Of a DNA stretch of 64,000 nucleotides, positions 8,131 to 17,498 are shown piece by piece. Both the position numbers and the translations under genes were made by a program. The DNA comes from Cyanobium sp. WAJ14-Wanaka (GTDB lineage: Bacteria > Cyanobacteriota > Cyanobacteriia > PCC-6307 > Cyanobiaceae), in assembly GCF_024345375.1 (NCBI RefSeq), contig NZ_JAGQAZ010000001.1, positions 310,001-374,000 of the forward strand, read 5' to 3'. Below the pieces are notes generated by a model. It was not told the origin of the DNA. It saw only the letters and a program-made list of their open reading frames with translations, and ran no database searches. Each line of letters starts with the position of its first letter. Within the stretch, counting starts at the first letter, position 1.

Positions 8131-8532
8131 TCAGGGGGCCTCAGTGAGCTGGCTTGTGCCCACGTAGCTGGATTGTTCGCCGTGGCCCCAGAAGGCCTCC
8201 AGGTCGTAGTAGTTGCGCTCGCTGGGGGTGAGCACATGCACGATCACATCGCCGTAGTCGAGCAGCATCCACTTGCCCTCCTTCTGGCCCTCCCGGCGCA
8301 GGGGCAGGCGACCGGTGACCTCTTCTACCTGATCTTCCACGGAACGGGCGATGGCCCGCACCTGCACATCGGATAGGCCACTGCTGATCACAAACCAATC
8401 GGCCAGGGAAGACACCTCATCAACCCGGATCAGCCGGATATCAACAGCCTTGCGGTCATCGGAGGCTTCGGCGGCGAGCCGCGCCAGGGCTTCACTGTTT
8501 AGATCCTGCTTAGGGATCGTCTGACTATCCAT
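8131..8532 (-). CDS. rsfS: ribosomal silencing factor RsfS (Iojap)
   Basis: A 133-residue protein of the RsfS/Iojap/DUF143 family, which binds ribosomal protein L14 and blocks subunit joining when nutrients are low. Diagnostic parts are the ADWFVISSGLSDVQVRAI block near residue 45 and GKWMLLDYGDVIVHVLTPSERNYYDLEAFWG near residue 88. I use the ATG at 8532, which overlaps the upstream stop codon as ATGGATAG and implies translational coupling. Four more codons are possible upstream. The C-terminal tail after the tryptophan is short and variable, as usual. Confidence 0.93.
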   Translation of the reverse strand: MDSQTIPKQDLNSEALARLAAEASDDRKAVDIRLIRVDEVSSLADWFVISSGLSDVQVRAIARSVEDQVEEVTGRLPLRREGQKEGKWMLLDYGDVIVHVLTPSERNYYDLEAFWGHGEQSSYVGTSQLTEAP

Positions 8533-9160
8533 AGACGTTCTCACTGCTCACTGATTGACGGGATCCCTGCTGCTGGGCCATTTCGGCCCGGGCCTTGCCG
8601 GCACTCTTGCGCAGTGCTTCGAGACGGTCTTCGAGGAAGGCCCGCTTTTTCTTCTTGCGGGTCTGTTCGACCAGCTCCTTCAGGGCGCCCCCAAGGCTTT
8701 TGTAGGCATTGGGAAGGGTGTAACCAAAGCGGGTAGCCAAATCAATCGCCCGTTCATCGGCGGCAAGGGCGTCCTTTAGGCGCTTCTCTGAATTGTTTTT
8801 GAGATAGAGGCGGTAGCCGGCAAAGCCCGAAAGACCAAGGGCCATCACCAGAAGCAGACCGTCCTGGACCCAGAGCTCACCAATGGCACCACCTAGGCCA
8901 ATGGCCAGAGCTGCCATTTCCCAGCCATCCCTGGGCACGGCGTCGTTTTGCACCCGACCCACCTCATGCCAAAACAGCAGGTTGCGGTGGTCGAGGGCGA
9001 AGCCATCCCACTTTTCCAGATCGAGCTGGATCTCCACCTCATCCCGGCCGATCTCCTCAATGGTGATCAGGGGGGGATCCACGGAGGCCGCGGCTTCCAC
9101 AAACACCCAGCTCTGCATTTCCGGAGGCAGTAGCCCCTTCAAACGCTGGAGTTCACTCAT
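8525..9160 (-). CDS. DUF3318 family membrane-associated protein
   Basis: A 211-residue cyanobacterial protein. The N-terminal domain (MSELQRLKGLLPPEMQSW to DEVEIQLDLEKWDGF) is soluble and followed by RNLLFWHEVGRVQND. A hydrophobic hairpin at about residues 85-118 has two adjacent membrane segments. The C-terminal third is strongly basic and coiled (EQTRKKKKRAFLEDRLEALRK). The HEVGR box resembles a metalloprotease-like HExxx arrangement but lacks a second histidine, so I do not call it a protease. It is the first gene of the rsfS-CGLD27-asparaginase-tRNA unit and overlaps rsfS by 8 bp. Confidence 0.78.
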   Translation of the reverse strand: MSELQRLKGLLPPEMQSWVFVEAAASVDPPLITIEEIGRDEVEIQLDLEKWDGFALDHRNLLFWHEVGRVQNDAVPRDGWEMAALAIGLGGAIGELWVQDGLLLVMALGLSGFAGYRLYLKNNSEKRLKDALAADERAIDLATRFGYTLPNAYKSLGGALKELVEQTRKKKKRAFLEDRLEALRKSAGKARAEMAQQQGSRQSVSSENVYG

Positions 9161-9257
9161 GGATTGGAGTCGCTCTTGGATACTTGATGCCGTAGGGGCA
9201 GGTTAGCGACTGAAGGCCCCATGAGAGGCTGGGCAGGCTTGGCCTCCGCCTTACCCC

Positions 9258-12200
9258 ATGCCCCGCCGCACGGACCTGCGTCGCATCCTGCTGCTGGGTT
9301 CTGGACCGATCGTGATTGGTCAGGCCTGCGAATTCGACTATTCCGGCACCCAGGCCTGTAAAGCCCTGCGGGCCGAGGGATTTGAAGTGGTGTTGGTGAA
9401 CTCCAACCCCGCCTCGATCATGACCGATCCGGACATGGCGGATCGGACCTACATCGAGCCGCTCACCCCCGAGGTGGTTACCAGGGTGATCGAAATCGAG
9501 AAGCCCGATGCCCTGCTGCCCACCATGGGCGGCCAGACGGCCCTCAATTTGGCGGTGGCCTTGGCCGAAAACGGCACCCTCGCTAAGCACGGCATTGAGT
9601 TGATTGGCGCCAACCTGGCCGCCATCCAAAAGGCTGAAGACCGGCTTCTGTTTAAGGAGGCCATGGCCCGCATTGGCGTGGAGGTGTGCCCCTCAGGCAT
9701 TGCCAAAACCCAGGATGAAGCCGAGCTGGTGGGCGATCAAATTGGCAGCTATCCCCGCATCATTAGGCCCGCCTTCACCCTGGGGGGATCCGGCGGAGGC
9801 ATTGCCTACAACTGGGAGGAATTTCGGGCGATCTGTAAGAGCGGCCTGGAGGCCAGCCCGGTTTCCCAAATCCTGATTGAACAGTCGTTGCTGGGCTGGA
9901 AGGAGTTTGAGCTGGAGGTGATGCGCGACTCCGCCGACAACGTGGTGATTGTCTGCAGCATCGAAAACCTCGACCCGATGGGCGTTCACACCGGTGACTC
10001 GATCACCGTGGCTCCCGCCCAAACCCTCACCGACCGGGAATACCAGCGCCTGCGCGACCAATCGATTGCGATCATCCGCGAGATCGGCGTGGATACGGGC
10101 GGCAGCAACATCCAATTCGCCATCAATCCAGCCAATGGCGACGTGGTGGTGATTGAGATGAATCCGCGGGTGTCGCGCAGTTCGGCATTGGCCTCAAAGG
10201 CCACCGGTTTTCCGATCGCCAAAATCGCCGCCCGTCTGGCCGTTGGCTACACCCTCGATGAAATCGTCAACGACATCACCGGCGCCACCCCGGCCTGTTT
10301 TGAGCCCACGATTGATTACGTAGTCACCAAAATCCCCCGCTTTGCCTTTGAGAAGTTCCGCGGCAGTCCGGCGTTGCTGACCACCTCAATGAAATCGGTG
10401 GGTGAGGCGATGGCGATTGGCCGTTGTTTTGAGGAGTCGTTTCAAAAGGCGATGCGCTCCCTGGAAACGGGCCATGCCGGCTGGGGCTGCGATCGAGCCG
10501 ACCTGCCCATGGACCCCACCGACCTGGAGCGGGCCCTGCGGGCCGCCAGCCCCGATCGCATTTTTGCGGTGCGCAGCGCCATGCTCGCGGGCCGCAGTGA
10601 CGCTGAAATCCACCAGCTCAGTGCGATTGATCCCTGGTTCCTGGCCAAATTGCGCCGGATTGTCGATGCCCAAGGGCGCCTGTTGAGCGGCCGCGGCCTG
10701 GCTGATCTCCAGGCGGCGGCGTTGCTGGAGCTCAAGCAGCTCGGTTTTTCCGATCGTCAGATCGGCTGGGCCACAGGCAGCGATGAGCTGGAGGTGCGCC
10801 GCCATCGCCAGGCCCTAGGGGTCAATGCGGTGTTCAAAACGGTGGATACCTGCGCCGCCGAATTTGCCTCCAGCACCCCGTATCACTACGCCACCTATGA
10901 GCGGCCCCTGGAGCGGCTGGGGGCCGATGGCAGCCTGCGCCAACTTCCCGCCGAAGACGAGGTGCAACCCGATGGTCGCCGCAAAGTGATGATCCTCGGA
11001 GGTGGCCCCAACCGCATCGGCCAGGGCATTGAATTCGACTACTGCTGCTGCCATGCCTCCTTTGCCCTGCAGGAGGCCGGTTTTGCCACGGTGATGGTCA
11101 ACAGCAACCCGGAAACTGTTTCCACCGACTACGACAGCAGCGATCGCCTCTACTTCGAGCCCCTCACCCTTGAGGACGTGCTGAACATCATCGAGGCCGA
11201 AAAACCGGAGGGGGTGATCGTGCAGTTCGGGGGCCAAACTCCGCTCAAGCTCGCCATTCCGCTGCTGCGTTGGCTGGGAAGTGCGGAGGGCCTGGCCACC
11301 GGCACCCGCATTTGGGGCACATCCCCCGAATCGATCGACAGCGCTGAAGACCGGGAGCAATTTGAAGCGATCCTGCGCCGCCTGGATATTCGCCAGCCCC
11401 GCAACGGCCTGGCCCGCACCGAAGCGGAAGCCCGTGCGGTGGCGGAGCGGGTTGGTTACCCGGTGGTAGTGCGCCCCAGCTATGTGCTGGGGGGGCGCGC
11501 CATGGAGGTGGTCTACGGGGAAGAGGAGCTCAATCGCTACATGGTGGAGGCGGTGCAGGTGGAGCCCGACCATCCGGTTTTGATTGATCAATACCTCGAA
11601 AATGCCACCGAGGTGGATGTGGATGCCCTTTGCGATGGGGCCGGCCAGGTGGTGATTGGTGGCGTGATGGAGCACATCGAGCCAGCGGGCATCCACTCGG
11701 GAGATTCGGCCTGCTGCCTGCCCACGGTGAGTTTGAGCGCTGAGGCCCTGGCCACGATCCGCACCTGGAGCAAGGACCTGGCCCTAGCCCTTGATGTGCG
11801 TGGCCTGATCAACCTGCAATTTGCGGTGCAGGGCGACGCCCAGGGCAAGCCGATGGTTTTCATCATTGAGGCCAATCCGCGGGCATCGCGCACGGTGCCA
11901 TTTGTGGCCAAGGCCACCGGTGTGGCCCTGGCCAAGGTGGCCAGCCAGGTGATGGCGGGTAAAACCCTTGCAGAGCTGGGCCTTAGCGCCGAACCGAGGC
12001 CGCCCCTGCAAACCGTCAAGGAGGCGGTGCTGCCCTTTAAGCGTTTCCCCGGCTCCGACACCCTGCTGGGTCCGGAGATGCGCAGCACCGGTGAGGTGAT
12101 GGGGATTGCGGAGGGTTTTGGCCTGGCCTATGCCAAGGCGGAGCTGGCGGCAGGCGAAGCCCTGCCCACCGGTGGGATGGTGTTTCTCTCCACCCACGAC

Positions 12201-12572
12201 CGTGACAAGGAAGCCCTAGTTCCCGTGGCTAGCCGGCTGGCGGAGCTTGGTTTTTCCCTCACCGCCACCAGTGGCACGGCGGCCGTGCTGGCCGCCAGTG
12301 GCCTCAATGTGGAGCCGGTTCTGAAGGTGCATGAGGGCCGCCCCAACATCGAGGACTCGATCCGCTCCGGCCTGATCCAGTTGATCATCAACACGCCAAT
12401 TGGCCGCAAGGCCATTCACGACGACAAATATCTGCGCCGGGCCGCCCTGGACTACGCCGTGACCACGGTCACCACCCTGGCCGGGGCCCGGGCGGCGGTG
12501 GAGGCGATCGCCACCCTCCAGCAGCAGGAGCAGGTGGTGGTGCATGCCCTACAGGACATACACCCTCAGTAG
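9258..12572 (+). CDS. carB: carbamoyl-phosphate synthase large subunit
   Basis: A 1104-residue enzyme that makes carbamoyl phosphate from bicarbonate, ammonia from CarA-bound glutamine, and two ATP, feeding arginine and pyrimidine synthesis. The two homologous ATP-grasp halves are both complete: [23 protein letters not shown] at residue 8 and [22 protein letters not shown] near 577. Each is followed by its [12 protein letters not shown] or [12 protein letters not shown] nucleotide loop and by [18 protein letters not shown] or [18 protein letters not shown]. The C-terminal MGS-like domain (about residue 970 on, [11 protein letters not shown]) is the allosteric region. Length and order are normal. 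It is monocistronic here, with carA outside the window. Confidence 0.97.
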   Translation: MPRRTDLRRILLLGSGPIVIGQACEFDYSGTQACKALRAEGFEVVLVNSNPASIMTDPDMADRTYIEPLTPEVVTRVIEIEKPDALLPTMGGQTALNLAVALAENGTLAKHGIELIGANLAAIQKAEDRLLFKEAMARIGVEVCPSGIAKTQDEAELVGDQIGSYPRIIRPAFTLGGSGGGIAYNWEEFRAICKSGLEASPVSQILIEQSLLGWKEFELEVMRDSADNVVIVCSIENLDPMGVHTGDSITVAPAQTLTDREYQRLRDQSIAIIREIGVDTGGSNIQFAINPANGDVVVIEMNPRVSRSSALASKATGFPIAKIAARLAVGYTLDEIVNDITGATPACFEPTIDYVVTKIPRFAFEKFRGSPALLTTSMKSVGEAMAIGRCFEESFQKAMRSLETGHAGWGCDRADLPMDPTDLERALRAASPDRIFAVRSAMLAGRSDAEIHQLSAIDPWFLAKLRRIVDAQGRLLSGRGLADLQAAALLELKQLGFSDRQIGWATGSDELEVRRHRQALGVNAVFKTVDTCAAEFASSTPYHYATYERPLERLGADGSLRQLPAEDEVQPDGRRKVMILGGGPNRIGQGIEFDYCCCHASFALQEAGFATVMVNSNPETVSTDYDSSDRLYFEPLTLEDVLNIIEAEKPEGVIVQFGGQTPLKLAIPLLRWLGSAEGLATGTRIWGTSPESIDSAEDREQFEAILRRLDIRQPRNGLARTEAEARAVAERVGYPVVVRPSYVLGGRAMEVVYGEEELNRYMVEAVQVEPDHPVLIDQYLENATEVDVDALCDGAGQVVIGGVMEHIEPAGIHSGDSACCLPTVSLSAEALATIRTWSKDLALALDVRGLINLQFAVQGDAQGKPMVFIIEANPRASRTVPFVAKATGVALAKVASQVMAGKTLAELGLSAEPRPPLQTVKEAVLPFKRFPGSDTLLGPEMRSTGEVMGIAEGFGLAYAKAELAAGEALPTGGMVFLSTHDRDKEALVPVASRLAELGFSLTATSGTAAVLAASGLNVEPVLKVHEGRPNIEDSIRSGLIQLIINTPIGRKAIHDDKYLRRAALDYAVTTVTTLAGARAAVEAIATLQQQEQVVVHALQDIHPQ

Positions 12573-12595
12573 GGATACTGAGTTGCTTCCGAATT

Positions 12596-12642
12596 GCAAC
12601 GTGGTGATGCCATGCGCTTGGGGCCATGGATGATCACGTTGC
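12596..12642. repeat. inverted repeat between carB and the RTX gene
   Basis: GCAACGTG (12596-12603) and CACGTTGC (12635-12642) are perfect 8-bp arms around a 31-bp loop, located 24 bp after the carB stop. No T run follows, so it is either an imperfect terminator, an mRNA 3' hairpin or an operator. Confidence 0.4.
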
Positions 12643-12678
12643 TTAAGCGGCTGGAGCGGTGTGTCGGCTGAGGCGGGT

Positions 12679-13680
12679 TCACACCACCGTGAGCCTGCTC
12701 AGATCACCACTGAAACCAGTGATCTCAATGATTCCGTCGCTGCCGCCCTGGAATCCGGCCTGCCCATCATTTAGCGCCAGGAAGGTGCGGTTGTTGCTGC
12801 CAGCGCCGAGGCTGAAAGTCACTGCGTCGTTGGCGCTGAAGTTGCGGCCATTGAGCAAATTGCCCACTTCAGCCAAATCCAGGCTTGCCACCCGGCCCAA
12901 CTGGCTCACCTTGACTACCGCAGACCAACCATCGATCACATCGGTGCCAATCACCAAATCGGTGATGCGGTCGAAACCACTCAGCAGGCTGTCGCCCATG
13001 CCGAAAGCAAAGGTGTCGCTGCCAGCACCCCCGGTCAGGATGTCGCCGCCACCGAGGCCCCGCAGCAGGTCGTTACCGCCGCCGCCATTGAGATTATTGG
13101 CCAAGTTTGAACCGGTGATGCTGTCGGCATTTTCCGAGCCCACAACATCCTGAAAGCCCTTCACCACAAGGCTGGCGCTGCCCACAAAGGGAAGATTGTT
13201 GATGGTGAGCGATTCTTTGGAGAGGTCCACCGTCATTGTTGCGGTAGTGCCTGTGCTGCCATCGATAACATTGCGGCGATTGGGGTTGGCCTGGATCACC
13301 TCCACGTCGAAGCTGGCGATGGTGTCTGTGCCAAGGCCCCCGGATTTGCTGATAACGCCACCGCGGCTGAGGGTGATGTCGGCATTGAGGCCGGAGTAGT
13401 CGAGGGTGTCGATGCCGGCACCGCCACTAATTGAGTCGCTGCCTGCTGTTGCTAGCAAGCGATCGTTTCCATCCCCACCTGAGGAGTTATTGGAGCTGTT
13501 ATCGCCCACCAGCACGTCATTGCCGGCGCCGCCAAGCAGATTCAGCGGCAGGGGCCGGGGTGCGGGAGCGGGTGCTGGGCCTGGTGCTGGGCCTGGTGCT
13601 GGAGCTGGAGCAGGTGCTGGAGCTGCGCCGATAAGCGGAGCAACGATGGGAGGGCGTTCGGCCGAATTTGCTGGGGGCAT
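12679..13680 (-). CDS. RTX-repeat putative surface protein with bluetail C-terminal domain
   Basis: A 333-residue secreted or surface protein. Residues 1-45 are an Ala-Pro linker (repeated APAPGP) with no Sec signal. Nonapeptide RTX calcium-binding repeats follow in two blocks: LLGGAGNDVLVGD to SGGAGIDTLDYSG (residues 47-95), and NNLNGGGGNDLLRGLGGGDILTGGAGSD (195-222). The last 90 residues (VIGTDVIDGWSAVV to GFSGDLSRLTVV) match the picocyanobacterial 'bluetail' domain, which sits at the C-terminus of presumed type I secreted surface proteins. The protein is short for the class, and no T1SS genes are adjacent. Function is unknown; adhesion or S-layer-like roles are inferred for relatives. Confidence 0.83.
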   Translation of the reverse strand: MPPANSAERPPIVAPLIGAAPAPAPAPAPGPAPGPAPAPAPRPLPLNLLGGAGNDVLVGDNSSNNSSGGDGNDRLLATAGSDSISGGAGIDTLDYSGLNADITLSRGGVISKSGGLGTDTIASFDVEVIQANPNRRNVIDGSTGTTATMTVDLSKESLTINNLPFVGSASLVVKGFQDVVGSENADSITGSNLANNLNGGGGNDLLRGLGGGDILTGGAGSDTFAFGMGDSLLSGFDRITDLVIGTDVIDGWSAVVKVSQLGRVASLDLAEVGNLLNGRNFSANDAVTFSLGAGSNNRTFLALNDGQAGFQGGSDGIIEITGFSGDLSRLTVV

Positions 13681-13855
13681 GGGAAAGAGATTTCAAACTG
13701 CTTCGAACCAACTCTCCTGCATATATTTGTCTGAACTGTGACTAAGCCCTAGCAATTTGTGACTGGATCTGACTGGGGCCTGGTCATATTTGGCAATGAC
13801 TCCCCCATCTCCAGGCACAGTTCAGGCGCATTGCTCCCGGACATTGGTGGATGAA

Positions 13856-14281
13856 ATGAATCCCCATCCAATGGCAGTTTCCTTCTCTTCCCCAGGTTCT
13901 CTAGCACTTGGCCTTGTTCTGCTCACAGGTTTTGTTGGTACTCCGGGCCGTGCGCAAGAAACCACTAAAAATTTGAATACTGTTCCCGCAAGACTTGTGC
14001 CAGCAAAGGTGTTGCCGGAGCGAGCTCTATCCGAGCTGAAGGCCCTTGAACTTGAAAAATTGGCGAGCCTGCAGAAACTGAACCGTTTGGAAGAGGCTTG
14101 CATCAGTAGGGCCAGCAACCTGGAGGCACTCCACCAGTGCAGACGCGACGAGCACCAGGCCCACAGGGAACTGCGCAAGAATGTGGGTCAGAGGATGGCG
14201 GCGATCAGCCAGCGCTATGGGTTGCCATTGGCTAAGCCAAAACACGAATATGGTGGTTGCAAGGGCGAACCGCAGACTTGA
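13856..14281 (+). CDS. exported CX12C helical protein, cassette gene 1
   Basis: A 141-residue exported protein from the ATG at 13856; an in-frame ATG at 13790 would only add a hydrophilic leader. The signal peptide runs through SLALGLVLLTGFVGTPGRAQ and likely ends after GRA. The mature part is a long amphipathic helix rich in Leu, Glu and Lys. It contains a cysteine pair at residues 82 and 95 (C-ISRASNLEALHQ-C) followed by RRDEHQAHRELR. The same CX12C helix occurs in the last gene of this cassette (16353-16742), so the two are paralogues. It ends 9 bp before the response regulator. No known family recognised; the shape recalls periplasmic helical adaptors such as CpxP/Spy, but the LTxxQ motif is absent. 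Confidence 0.75.
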   Translation: MNPHPMAVSFSSPGSLALGLVLLTGFVGTPGRAQETTKNLNTVPARLVPAKVLPERALSELKALELEKLASLQKLNRLEEACISRASNLEALHQCRRDEHQAHRELRKNVGQRMAAISQRYGLPLAKPKHEYGGCKGEPQT

Positions 14282-14290
14282 TCAAAGCCC

Positions 14291-15016
14291 ATGGCTAAGC
14301 CCTTCAAGGTCTGGTTGGTAGACGACGATCCGGAGCTCAGGCAAATGCTGGGCTCCTATCTTTCTGACCATGGTTATGAAGTTCGCTGTTTTGAGACGGC
14401 TGAACTATTCCTAGTCCGTCTTGCGATTCAGCGGCCTGATCTGGTGGTGCTCGACGTGATGCTGCCCGGTCAGGATGGCCTCTCTTTGATGCGCCAGCTT
14501 CGGGGAGCCCAGGATGATCTGCCCGTTGTGATGTTGACCGCAAAGGGTGATCCGGTCGATCGCATTATTGGCCTTGAACAGGGGGCAGACGACTACCTGG
14601 CTAAACCATTTTTGCCCAGGGAACTAACGGCGCGGGTCGACTCGGTCCTGCGCCGCCATAGCCAGAGACCAGTGGGAGTGCCCTTGGAGGGGGAGGAGCC
14701 TGTGGTATTTGGTCAATGTGTGCTGAACCTCCATACCCGCACTCTGCAGAAAGGTGATTGTATTTTGGCTATTACTACTGGTGAATTTAGTCTGTTGATG
14801 GCTTTCGTTCAAAATGCCCATCGACCCTTGTCAAGACAAAGGTTGATTGATATTGCCAGGGGGCCTGCCAGCGAAACAGATCTGCGCAGTATGGATGTTC
14901 AGGTGTCCAGGCTAAGGAAGCTAATCGAGGCTGACCCACGTCGACCAAGATATATCCAGACGGTCTGGGGATTCGGCTATGTGTTTGTGCCTGAAGGAAA
15001 ACCAGCGGCCTGTTGA
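14291..15016 (+). CDS. OmpR-family response regulator
   Basis: A 241-residue DNA-binding response regulator. The receiver domain (residues 5-120) has the acidic pair D11-D12-D13, the phosphoacceptor D55 in LVVLDVMLPG, the conserved T in VMLTAKGD and the K in DDYLAKPF. The C-terminal half is a winged helix of the OmpR/PhoB type, ending in SMDVQVSRLRKLIEADPRRPRYIQTVWGFGYVF. It overlaps the histidine kinase by one base (TGATG at 15014-15018), so the pair is translationally coupled. Its position between two exported paralogues suggests that it controls envelope-related genes, possibly including this operon. Confidence 0.92.
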   Translation: MAKPFKVWLVDDDPELRQMLGSYLSDHGYEVRCFETAELFLVRLAIQRPDLVVLDVMLPGQDGLSLMRQLRGAQDDLPVVMLTAKGDPVDRIIGLEQGADDYLAKPFLPRELTARVDSVLRRHSQRPVGVPLEGEEPVVFGQCVLNLHTRTLQKGDCILAITTGEFSLLMAFVQNAHRPLSRQRLIDIARGPASETDLRSMDVQVSRLRKLIEADPRRPRYIQTVWGFGYVFVPEGKPAAC

Positions 15017-16350
15017 TGGCATTTCCTGTGCTTAACAAGGCATCGCTTTCTTTCCGCCTTGTTGGATTTTTTATGTTGTCTTGGTTGGGCAGTTTGTTGC
15101 TATTTCGCTCGGTTTTAGCTGCTAAAATTGAACAAAATCAGATTGGTCAGTCTGTAAATATTCTCGCACATAATATCAGCCTTAGTGAGCTTGCATTGGA
15201 GCGCTACCCGCCCGCTGCTGTTTCTAACCTTAATGGTTATCAGTTATTGGTGGACCAACTTCCCAGACAGGCTGGAAACAGTGATGGTGTATTGCTAAGG
15301 CAGCTATCAATTTTGAAGCCACTGCTGTGTGATCGGCTTGGCCATTGCCCGGAAATGGAGCCTGCCCTCAAGCCCGATAGGGGGATCTGGATTCACCTTG
15401 CTTCTCCTTTGGAGCCAGTGTGGCTTTTCTTTCCCCTGCCCTCCGCTCAATTTCTCAGCACCGATCCCCTGCTGCTTTCCCTTTCCCTTATCACCGGTAG
15501 CGTGATGGCTGGGGCAATGTTTTTATTCCTTGAGGTGCGTAGGCCATTGCGCCGATTGGAGCAGGCCATGGCCGAGGTGCGCAGCGGTGCCGACGGCTCA
15601 CCCGCTCCAGCAACTGGAGCCCTGGAAGTAAGGCAGTTGAGCCTCCATTTCAATTCCATGCTGTCCCGTATCCAGGCCAGTGAGAGGGAGCGACAGACGA
15701 TGCTGGCGGGTATAGCCCACGACTTGAATAGTCCGCTTACCCGCCTGAGGTTAAGGCTGCAGGGTGGTTCAGCACCAGGCGACTCGTTACTTTGCCTGGA
15801 TTCCCATGCCCAGCTAAAGCTGGGAGCAGATTTAGATGCCCTTGGGCGTATTACCCAGCAATTCCTTTTGTTCGCGGGATCAGGTAGCCGGGAAGGATTT
15901 GTGGAGGTTCCACTGCACCAACTGCTAGAGGAGCTATCTGCCCACTACGACGGCCAGGATTTGCGGCTGGAACTTGACGAAATCCAAGCCTTAGTGCAGC
16001 CGATAGCCCTCATCCGTGCCATTGGCAACCTTATCGACAACGCCCTCGAATATGGCGAAGCTCCATTGCTATTGCGCCTTATTTTGCTGAATCCGTATGC
16101 CTATGCGATCGAAGTGATTGATCGCGGCCCAGGCATTCCAGATCAGGAACTTGATTTGGCCGTTGAACCTTTTCAGCGCCTAGATCGCGCACGCAGGGGG
16201 GAGGGTCACTGCGGGCTCGGTTTGGCCATCGCCAAGAGGATTGCCCTGGTCCATGGGGGCGACCTCCTATTGAATCCCATCTCGGCAGCAGAGGGGGGTG
16301 GTCTTTGCGCATGTTTTTGGGGTAGCTGCCAGCCCCTGGAGCGGGCTTAG
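15016..16350 (+). CDS. EnvZ-like sensor histidine kinase with periplasmic cysteine pair
   Basis: A 444-residue membrane kinase. TM1 is at about residues 13-33, a periplasmic domain follows to about 145, TM2 is at 150-172, then a HAMP-like linker (RRPLRRLEQAMAEVRSG). The phosphoacceptor H235 is in GIAHDLNSPLTRLRLRLQ; NS replaces the usual RT after the DL. The N box (AIGNLIDNALEYG), G1 (VIDRGPGIPD) and G2 (GLGLAIAKR) are intact. The sensor domain contains C105 and C111 (CX5C). The TTG at 15013 could add one residue, but ATG at 15016 fits the TGATG coupling. The gene ends 2 bp before the second exported CX12C protein. Confidence 0.9.
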   Translation: MAFPVLNKASLSFRLVGFFMLSWLGSLLLFRSVLAAKIEQNQIGQSVNILAHNISLSELALERYPPAAVSNLNGYQLLVDQLPRQAGNSDGVLLRQLSILKPLLCDRLGHCPEMEPALKPDRGIWIHLASPLEPVWLFFPLPSAQFLSTDPLLLSLSLITGSVMAGAMFLFLEVRRPLRRLEQAMAEVRSGADGSPAPATGALEVRQLSLHFNSMLSRIQASERERQTMLAGIAHDLNSPLTRLRLRLQGGSAPGDSLLCLDSHAQLKLGADLDALGRITQQFLLFAGSGSREGFVEVPLHQLLEELSAHYDGQDLRLELDEIQALVQPIALIRAIGNLIDNALEYGEAPLLLRLILLNPYAYAIEVIDRGPGIPDQELDLAVEPFQRLDRARRGEGHCGLGLAIAKRIALVHGGDLLLNPISAAEGGGLCACFWGSCQPLERA

Positions 16351-16352
16351 CG

Positions 16353-16742
16353 ATGGGCATTCGATTGCCAAATTGTTGCCGTCCGGCCCTGGCCGGATCA
16401 TTGATATTGGCTTCCTTAATTGCACCTTTGCCAGGTCTCTGCCAGGACCAGAGGGCGTTCCAGGTTCTCAGGGAACTTGAACAACAAAAGTTGCTTGAGG
16501 CTCTTCAGCTGGTCCGTATCTCCTTTAGCTGTGTGGATGCGGCCCGCAACATCCACGCCCTACAGGAATGCCATCGGCAAGAGAGGGATCGGGAATGGGA
16601 GCAACGGGAGCGCTTTCGTCGGCAGATTGGGGCTGCCAGAGCCCGCTTTGGCCTGGGGAGGCCTAGGGAAGAACCTCCCCCCAGGCCTGGCTATGGCCCG
16701 CCCCCTGAGGGGCGAGAGGGCCGCCGGCCCCAGCCTTGGTGA
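16353..16742 (+). CDS. exported CX12C helical protein, cassette gene 4
   Basis: A 129-residue exported protein whose start is 2 bp after the kinase stop. The signal peptide (about residues 1-30) includes LAGSLILASLIAPLPGLCQ; a Cys near its end could make it a lipoprotein, but the LPGLC box is imperfect. The mature helix resembles cassette gene 1, with C60 and C73 in the same CX12C spacing. Shared positions are C-(V/I)-x-x-A-x-N-(I/L)-x-A-L-x-x-C-x-R-x-E, then (R)-x-G-(L) at the end of the helix. The C-terminus is a proline- and glycine-rich tail (PPPRPGYGPPPEG). No known family recognised. Confidence 0.75.
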   Translation: MGIRLPNCCRPALAGSLILASLIAPLPGLCQDQRAFQVLRELEQQKLLEALQLVRISFSCVDAARNIHALQECHRQERDREWEQRERFRRQIGAARARFGLGRPREEPPPRPGYGPPPEGREGRRPQPW

Positions 16743-16812
16743 ATTCAGCGCTAGTTGTCGGCCAGGGCTCAGTAGGGTGGCTACTTGCTTTCTCGACCGG
16801 GATACTTCCGCC

Positions 16813-17466
16813 ATGACCGTCGCCGGTAGCGATTGCACCGCAGCCTTCAAGGCCGCCTACTCAAACCGCTACACCTGGGAACCCGGTTTTGGTGGTTACC
16901 AGGGCCGTTGCGTCTGGGAGCAGGGCGACCAACGGGCGGAGGCCAGTTTCCAGGTGGGCGCCGATCTCAAGGCCCAGGTTGGCGGCATCGACGACGAAGA
17001 AATTAAAAAGGCCGTGGCCTCCCAGCTGTGGGAGGTGGCCATCCACCGGGTGCGTCGCTCCTTTGAGCAGACCCACGGCGAGAACACCTTCACGGCCGGC
17101 GACACCGACGCGGTCGGAACTGAGGTAATCGTGGGCGGCAAGAACAGCGGCGACCGCTACCGCATCAAGGGCGATGTGGTCACGATGGTGCACCGTCACA
17201 TCCACGGCACCGTGGTGACTATCTTCACCGAGAGCACCACCGACACCGGCAGCGGCTACTTGAGCCACACCTACACCAGCCAGTACGCCGATCCCACCAG
17301 TGGTGAGCTCAAGGGCGGAAAGAGTCGCTTCACCGACACCTTTGTACCCCTCACCCCTAGTGGCCCCTGGGTGTTGGGTGGACGCGTGGTCGAAACCGAG
17401 GCCCATGGCGAAGTGCCGGCCGGCCGCCAGGAGTTTCATTTCGAGGACTTGGCGCCCCTGGCCTAG
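16813..17466 (+). CDS. DUF3386 family protein
   Basis: A 217-residue soluble protein from the ATG at 16813; the frame is open further upstream, but that stretch overlaps the previous gene. It begins MTVAGSDCTAAFKAAYSNRYTWEPGFGGYQGRC and continues with a regular pattern of beta strands including GDRYRIKGDVVTMVHRHIHGTVVTIFTESTTDTGSGYL. This is the DUF3386 family, shared by cyanobacteria and plastid-bearing plants. A lipid- or ligand-binding barrel is plausible but unproven. No signal peptide. It lies 32 bp before the ABC transporter permease and may be transcribed with it. Confidence 0.8.
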   Translation: MTVAGSDCTAAFKAAYSNRYTWEPGFGGYQGRCVWEQGDQRAEASFQVGADLKAQVGGIDDEEIKKAVASQLWEVAIHRVRRSFEQTHGENTFTAGDTDAVGTEVIVGGKNSGDRYRIKGDVVTMVHRHIHGTVVTIFTESTTDTGSGYLSHTYTSQYADPTSGELKGGKSRFTDTFVPLTPSGPWVLGGRVVETEAHGEVPAGRQEFHFEDLAPLA

Positions 17467-17498
17467 TTCAGGGGGCGGGCTGGCGTCACAATGCGCCA

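Noticed and set aside
12659-13153. 164-residue plus-strand frame opposite the RTX gene
   Set aside because: Pro/Ser/Arg-rich antisense of the calcium-binding repeats; the minus strand shows a clear RTX/bluetail pattern.
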